This document shows positions 60,832 to 64,000 of a DNA stretch of 64,000 bases, piece after piece. Under the pieces are notes generated by a model that saw only the letters and a list, made by a program, of their open reading frames with translations, was not told the DNA's origin and did no database searches. The position numbers and the translations under genes were made by a program. Each line of letters starts with the position of its first letter. The stretch's first letter is position 1. Where the stretch lies: the NCBI RefSeq assembly GCF_002895525.1, contig NZ_AZRL01000004.1:191429-255428 (forward strand), given 5' to 3'. The stretch is from Petrotoga olearia DSM 13574 (GTDB lineage: Bacteria; Thermotogota; Thermotogae; Petrotogales; Petrotogaceae).

Positions 60832-61162
60832 TTTGACTCATCTCCTCTTTCTCATACAAACTTTTTAAGTCGTCTTTTTGTAATTTGGCTATTTTTGCAC
60901 CGTGTAAATAGGAAGCACGGGCTAAAACGGAGCTCCCAACGGGATTGGTGATGGTCATAAAAATAACCAAGATAATTGATTTCAAAAGCCACGAAGGGTT
61001 TAAAAATCCAACCCCTAAAATTAAAGAGAACGCACCTAAAGTTGTGGCTTTCGTACCCGCTTGTATTCTATTGAAAACATCTGGCATTCTGAATATTCCC
61101 AAACCTCCCAACAAATAGAAAATTCCTCCAATTATTATTAAAACGTCTCCGATCACCTTCAT
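60824..61162 (-). CDS. mrpG: MrpG subunit
   Basis: A 112-residue monovalent cation/proton antiporter subunit G with three helices. The start GDVLIIIGGIFYLLGGLGIFRMPDVFNRIQAGTKATTLG contains the family signature RxPDxxxRxHxxTKxxTLG with glutamine in place of histidine. ATG start overlapping the mrpF stop by four bases. Role in the antiporter is structural. Confidence 0.92.
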   Translation of the reverse strand: MKVIGDVLIIIGGIFYLLGGLGIFRMPDVFNRIQAGTKATTLGAFSLILGVGFLNPSWLLKSIILVIFMTITNPVGSSVLARASYLHGAKIAKLQKDDLKSLYEKEEMSQND

Positions 61163-61410
61163 TTTTTCGCCTCCAAATATCTGGAAAGAACAACGGTTTC
61201 CAAAAAGGATAACACCCCGTAAACTATTGCAATATCCAAATAAATTTCATTCTTGAAGACTTGAGATAGCAAGACAATAACTCCTGTGATCATGACGTTC
61301 ATTGTATCTAAAGATACGATTCTATCAGTTACTTCAGGACCAATTATCATTCTCAAGACCGAAAAAAACACACCTATTCCAATGAGGCTAAACACGATAA
61401 TCTCGATCAT
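61159..61410 (-). CDS. mrpF: MrpF subunit
   Basis: An 83-residue subunit F with three helices. The conserved RMIIGPEVTDRIVSLDTMNVM segment and IYLDIAIVYGVLSFLETVVLSRYLE are diagnostic. It overlaps both mrpE and mrpG by ATGA-type junctions, so the three are translated in concert. Confidence 0.93.
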   Translation of the reverse strand: MIEIIVFSLIGIGVFFSVLRMIIGPEVTDRIVSLDTMNVMITGVIVLLSQVFKNEIYLDIAIVYGVLSFLETVVLSRYLEAKK

Positions 61411-61892
61411 TTGTATATCCTCCCCAAAATTTTTTCGAAAGTCCCTGTCACATGTTTTTTGTAATCTCTTTCATTTTCACCTTTTATATCTATCCAATGG
61501 ATGTATAGGTTTTCATCATCGACATCTATAGATAAGGTCCCAGGGGTTAAAGTAACGGAATTTGCCAAAGTTAACTTGCCAACGTCACCCTTCAAATCAA
61601 CAGGGATTTTTACAAAACCAGGGTTTAAAGGAATTTTTGGTGTCAAAACCCTTCTCGCAACATCGATATTAGATAAAAACATTTTGTAGAGGAAAACAGG
61701 CACGTATACAATCACAAATAAAGGTAATTTGTATACAACAGAAAAATCAAATTCATAATCCACAAGACGTGAAATGACACCTGCTAAAACAATTGAAACT
61801 AACAATCCAACGATAAGTTCAGAAAGGTTAAAAGAAGTCATGAACAGCCAGATTACTAGAAGAACAATAAAAGTCGAAACAAATTTCTTCAC
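61407..61892 (-). CDS. mrpE: MrpE subunit, first gene of the Mrp-Mbx operon
   Basis: A 161-residue subunit E with two N-terminal helices and a soluble tail. LANSVTLTPGTLSIDVDDENLYIHWIDI is the family hallmark, and NIDVARRVLTPKIPLNPGFVKI precedes it. It is the promoter-proximal gene of a 13-gene operon of about 10.6 kb whose promoter lies near 61,966-61,993. Confidence 0.93.
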   Translation of the reverse strand: MKKFVSTFIVLLVIWLFMTSFNLSELIVGLLVSIVLAGVISRLVDYEFDFSVVYKLPLFVIVYVPVFLYKMFLSNIDVARRVLTPKIPLNPGFVKIPVDLKGDVGKLTLANSVTLTPGTLSIDVDDENLYIHWIDIKGENERDYKKHVTGTFEKILGRIYK

Positions 61893-61964
61893 AACAATCC
61901 CTCCACTTCATATAGTTTGTGAAAAAAAACTCATACTGGATAAGCTGAAAATTTTATTCGAATA

Positions 61965-61993
61965 CATTATACCAGTAAGTGGTATAATGTCAA
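61965..61993 (-). promoter_or_regulatory. Mrp-Mbx operon promoter inside a perfect palindrome
   Basis: On the - strand TTGACA (61993-61988) and TATAAT (61971-61966) with a 16-base spacer. The -10 box is part of a perfect palindrome: CATTATACCA (61965-61974), five-base centre and TGGTATAATG (61980-61989). The right arm is also an extended -10 (TGGTATAAT) for the + strand, so the site can be a symmetrical divergent promoter, a repressor operator, or both. Confidence 0.72.
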
Positions 61994-62083
61994 AATCAAG
62001 AAAACACTTTCTAATTGGATATATTTGTTCTTAATTACCTTTAATTACCCCAAACCGCTAATTTTCCACCGTATTCATTTTTA

Positions 62084-62092
62084 TGGTATAAT
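62084..62092 (+). promoter_or_regulatory. Extended -10 promoter of the AKR-like gene
   Basis: TGGTATAAT at 62084-62092, about 78 bases before the ATG at 62170, without a clear -35 box. Confidence 0.5.
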
Positions 62093-62169
62093 TGAATATA
62101 CAATTTTTCATAACTTCTTTTGATTATTGATCACCTTCCAGGGGGTACCTTTGAAAGGAGGAACAATAA

Positions 62170-63021
62170 ATGGACAGAAGAATGTTGGGTAAGACACAAG
62201 AAGAACTCTCTATAATAGGTTTGAATTTGGAAAAGTTGTTGGTAAGTGAGGATGCTTATGAAGTTAAAAGGTATTTAGAAAAGTTTATTCTAAGAGGTGT
62301 AAACTTTTTTGAAATTTCTCTTAAATTTGAACCCAAAGATGAAGCAGCGGTTTTCCCCATAAATCTGTATAGGGATCAACTTTTTATTGCGGGTAGATCT
62401 TACTCCAAAAGCGGTGATGAGATACAACAGGACATAAAAGAACTATTAGCTAAATTCAATCTTCAATATTTAGATTTAATCCAAATTATTGTAAAAACTC
62501 AAGAGGATATTCATAGAATTCTAGGTCCTGAAGGCGCTTTAGAGGGGGTCTTTGCCGCTAAAAATTTGGGCTTAATAAAGTACATAGGTTTTTCAACAAA
62601 CAAAGAAAGTATAGCCTTAAAACTTTTAGAAAGTTATGATTTTGATTCGATTACATTTCCCATAGATTGGATGAACTGGTACACAGGTTTTGGAAGAAAA
62701 GTGATTTCTAAAGCTAAGGAAAAAGGTACCGGTGTAATAAGTAAACAAAATCTTATAAAAAAGATAACGAAGGTAAATGAAGAAAAAGGTATATCTGACC
62801 TTCTTTATATTCCTTCTGAAAGTTATGAAGAAGTTAAGACAACGATAAGATTTTCTCTTACTAAGCCAATAACCTCTATCTTATGTTCTAGCCACATTGA
62901 CCTTTTAGAATGGTTAATACAAGCAGCCGACGAATTCACACCCCTTGACATTCAAGAAGAAGAAAATTTGCGAAAAAGTTGTGAAGATCTATCAAAAGTA
63001 TTCAATCCTAAAAACATTTGA
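62170..63021 (+). CDS. Aldo/keto reductase-like protein with degenerate active site
   Basis: A 283-residue TIM-barrel protein with the aldo/keto reductase layout: RMLGKTQEELSIIGLNLEKL at the start, GVNFFEISLKFEPKDEAA where active enzymes have NFFDTAxxYGxSE, DLLAKFNLQYLDLIQI-type strand, AKNLGLIKYIGFSTNKES near residue 130 and a C-terminal cofactor region. The catalytic Asp, Tyr, Lys and His all appear replaced (E, F, GR and V in the matching places), so reductase activity is doubtful. The ATG at 62170 follows AAAGGAGG. Its stop overlaps the region of the psuK-like SD, suggesting a shared transcript. Confidence 0.75.
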   Translation: MDRRMLGKTQEELSIIGLNLEKLLVSEDAYEVKRYLEKFILRGVNFFEISLKFEPKDEAAVFPINLYRDQLFIAGRSYSKSGDEIQQDIKELLAKFNLQYLDLIQIIVKTQEDIHRILGPEGALEGVFAAKNLGLIKYIGFSTNKESIALKLLESYDFDSITFPIDWMNWYTGFGRKVISKAKEKGTGVISKQNLIKKITKVNEEKGISDLLYIPSESYEEVKTTIRFSLTKPITSILCSSHIDLLEWLIQAADEFTPLDIQEEENLRKSCEDLSKVFNPKNI

Positions 63022-63032
63022 GGAGAAGTGGC

Positions 63033-63956
63033 ATGTGTGTATCAATAATTGGTGGAATAAATATTGATTTTAAAGGATCTCCCTACCAAAAATTATCGTT
63101 CAAAACTTCAAACCCCGCTCGTATCTTTTATTCTTCTGGTGGTGTTGCTAGAAACGTTGCACACAATTTATGCAAATTAGAAGTGCCTGTTAATTTGTTT
63201 GGAGTAGTTGGGGACGATATATTCGGTGAAATAATTTTAACGGAACTAAATAACTTAAAGATAAATACTAATTTTATCAAGAAATGTGATAATTGCCGTA
63301 CTGGTGTTTACCTTGCTATTTTAGACGAAAAGAAAGATATGATGGTTTCTATATCAGACATGGATATTATTAAAGAGATAAATGTAAATTACATAGAAAA
63401 ATATAAAGATACCTTACTCCACTCGAAAATAGTCTTTCTTGAAGCAAATTTAGAAACACAAACGATAGAATACATACTTAAAGTTCTTGAAAACACGAAC
63501 GTTTACACAGTTTTTAATGCGGTGTCAAATCAAAAGGTAAAAAAATTAAAAAATATAACTGAAGAAATTGATTACCTGACTCTAAACTTCTCAGAATTGA
63601 AATCTTTAATTGAGCAAGAAAATTTGAATTTTTACGATGAGAAATCTATACAGACTATTTTTTCAGATAAATTCCCCAATATTTCTAACTTAATTGTAAC
63701 AAATGGGGATATGGGGGTTCTATTTCTAAACAATCAATTTAAAAAAGCAGAGTTTTTTTCTGTAGGTAAAGTTGAAGATTTCGAAATAATCGATGCCAAT
63801 GGTGCTGGAGACGCTTTTACTGCCGGGTTTATCTATGGTATTTATGAAGATGCTGATATAGAAAAAAGTATTGAATATGGAATAAAAGCTTCCCATATTA
63901 CCCTAAAAAGCCCAAAAACAGTGGCAGATGATCTATCTACAAAAATTTTTGATTGA
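63033..63956 (+). CDS. PfkB-family kinase, pseudouridine kinase-like
   Basis: A 307-residue sugar kinase. SIIGGINIDFKGSPY, then NPARIFYSSGGVARNVAHNL near residue 27 is the PsuK-type substrate region, GDDIFGEIILTEL follows, TGVYLAILDEKKDMMVSISDMD near 92 is typical of pseudouridine kinases, and DANGAGDAFTAGFIYG near 255 holds the catalytic aspartate. It would phosphorylate pseudouridine to pseudouridine-5'-phosphate. The partner glycosidase psuG is not in the window and may lie just beyond it. ATG 63033 follows GAGGAGAAG; TTG 63018 precedes the SD. Confidence 0.82.
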   Translation: MCVSIIGGINIDFKGSPYQKLSFKTSNPARIFYSSGGVARNVAHNLCKLEVPVNLFGVVGDDIFGEIILTELNNLKINTNFIKKCDNCRTGVYLAILDEKKDMMVSISDMDIIKEINVNYIEKYKDTLLHSKIVFLEANLETQTIEYILKVLENTNVYTVFNAVSNQKVKKLKNITEEIDYLTLNFSELKSLIEQENLNFYDEKSIQTIFSDKFPNISNLIVTNGDMGVLFLNNQFKKAEFFSVGKVEDFEIIDANGAGDAFTAGFIYGIYEDADIEKSIEYGIKASHITLKSPKTVADDLSTKIFD

Positions 63957-63972
63957 ATAAAAAAGTAGAAAT

Positions 63973-64000
63973 TTATGGGTGGGGAGCGGGGCAAAGGGGC
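63973..64000 (+). repeat. GC-rich dispersed repeat, copy 2 (runs off window)
   Basis: TTATGGGTGGG followed by GAGCGGGGCAAAGGGG, matching the - strand element at 20103-20134 at all but three positions. It lies 17 bases after the kinase gene, like copy 1 in a gap between genes. The element continues past the window edge. Confidence 0.55.

Noticed and set aside
1..64000. CRISPR arrays, rRNA genes, insertion sequences or prophage
   Set aside because: No regularly spaced repeat array, rRNA signature, transposase, integrase or phage structural gene was found anywhere in the window.

Overview
The window is AT-rich bacterial DNA, about 64 kb with tightly packed genes. It most likely comes from a fermentative, thermophilic member of the Thermotogota, close to Petrotoga. 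The reasons are overall gene content: a UxaC/UxaE/KdgK/KdgA galacturonate pathway of Thermotoga type, a 13-gene Mrp/Mbx/Nfn-like respiratory cluster, strong AGA/AGG preference for arginine, and many TTG and GTG starts behind strong Shine-Dalgarno (SD) sites. The genus is inference from gene content only.

Bases 1-18,450 form a pectin and galacturonate utilisation island on the + strand: uxaC (cut by the window edge), a ROK regulator, uxaE, a GH28 polygalacturonase, two Gfo/Idh/MocA oxidoreductases, a secreted PL1 pectate lyase, a sugar ABC importer (binding protein plus two permeases, no ATPase), an Old-Yellow-Enzyme-like protein paired with a FrdA-like flavoprotein, kdgA, kdgK and an IclR regulator. 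Pectin would be cut outside the cell, imported as oligomers, cleaved to galacturonate inside, and processed to pyruvate and glyceraldehyde-3-phosphate. Four transcription units (five sites) share a promoter signature: a 15-16 bp palindrome (TTTAG-N5-CTAAA type) placed a nearly fixed distance before a TAAAWT-like -10 box.

Bases 18,460-36,150 hold housekeeping and signalling genes: rqcH, a small membrane protein, an HD-GYP receptor, a ferritin-VIT1 protein, a chemoreceptor, a secreted unknown, secA, prfB, a short dcw-type block (rsmH, ftsL-like, ftsI), holA and a histidine kinase. Three genes in this half of the window (iclR, the unknown before secA, rsmH) appear to start at ATT or ATA rather than an NTG codon.

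Bases 36,150-51,290 carry tRNA-Asp, an apparently undescribed structured small RNA with a near-consensus promoter and its own terminator, tRNA-Thr, tilS, ftsH, a hotdog-fold protein, a PhoB/PhoR-like pair, a pyrimidine-nucleoside phosphorylase, a NAGPA-domain protein, an EF-G paralogue, a cobalamin adenosyltransferase, YlxP-like and YqeK-like genes, a LysM/M23 peptidase and a phosphate transporter. A 59-bp tandem repeat lies before the cobalamin gene.

Bases 51,290-61,892 are one - strand operon for an ion-translocating, ferredoxin-linked membrane complex (Mrp E-F-G-A'-B-C-D modules, NuoL/N/H/B/C/D-like modules and an NfnB-like flavoprotein). Its large subunit has CxxE in place of both [NiFe] CxxC motifs, so it is not a hydrogenase. 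It diverges from an aldo-keto-reductase-like gene with a degenerate active site and a psuK-like kinase, through a perfectly symmetrical promoter palindrome.
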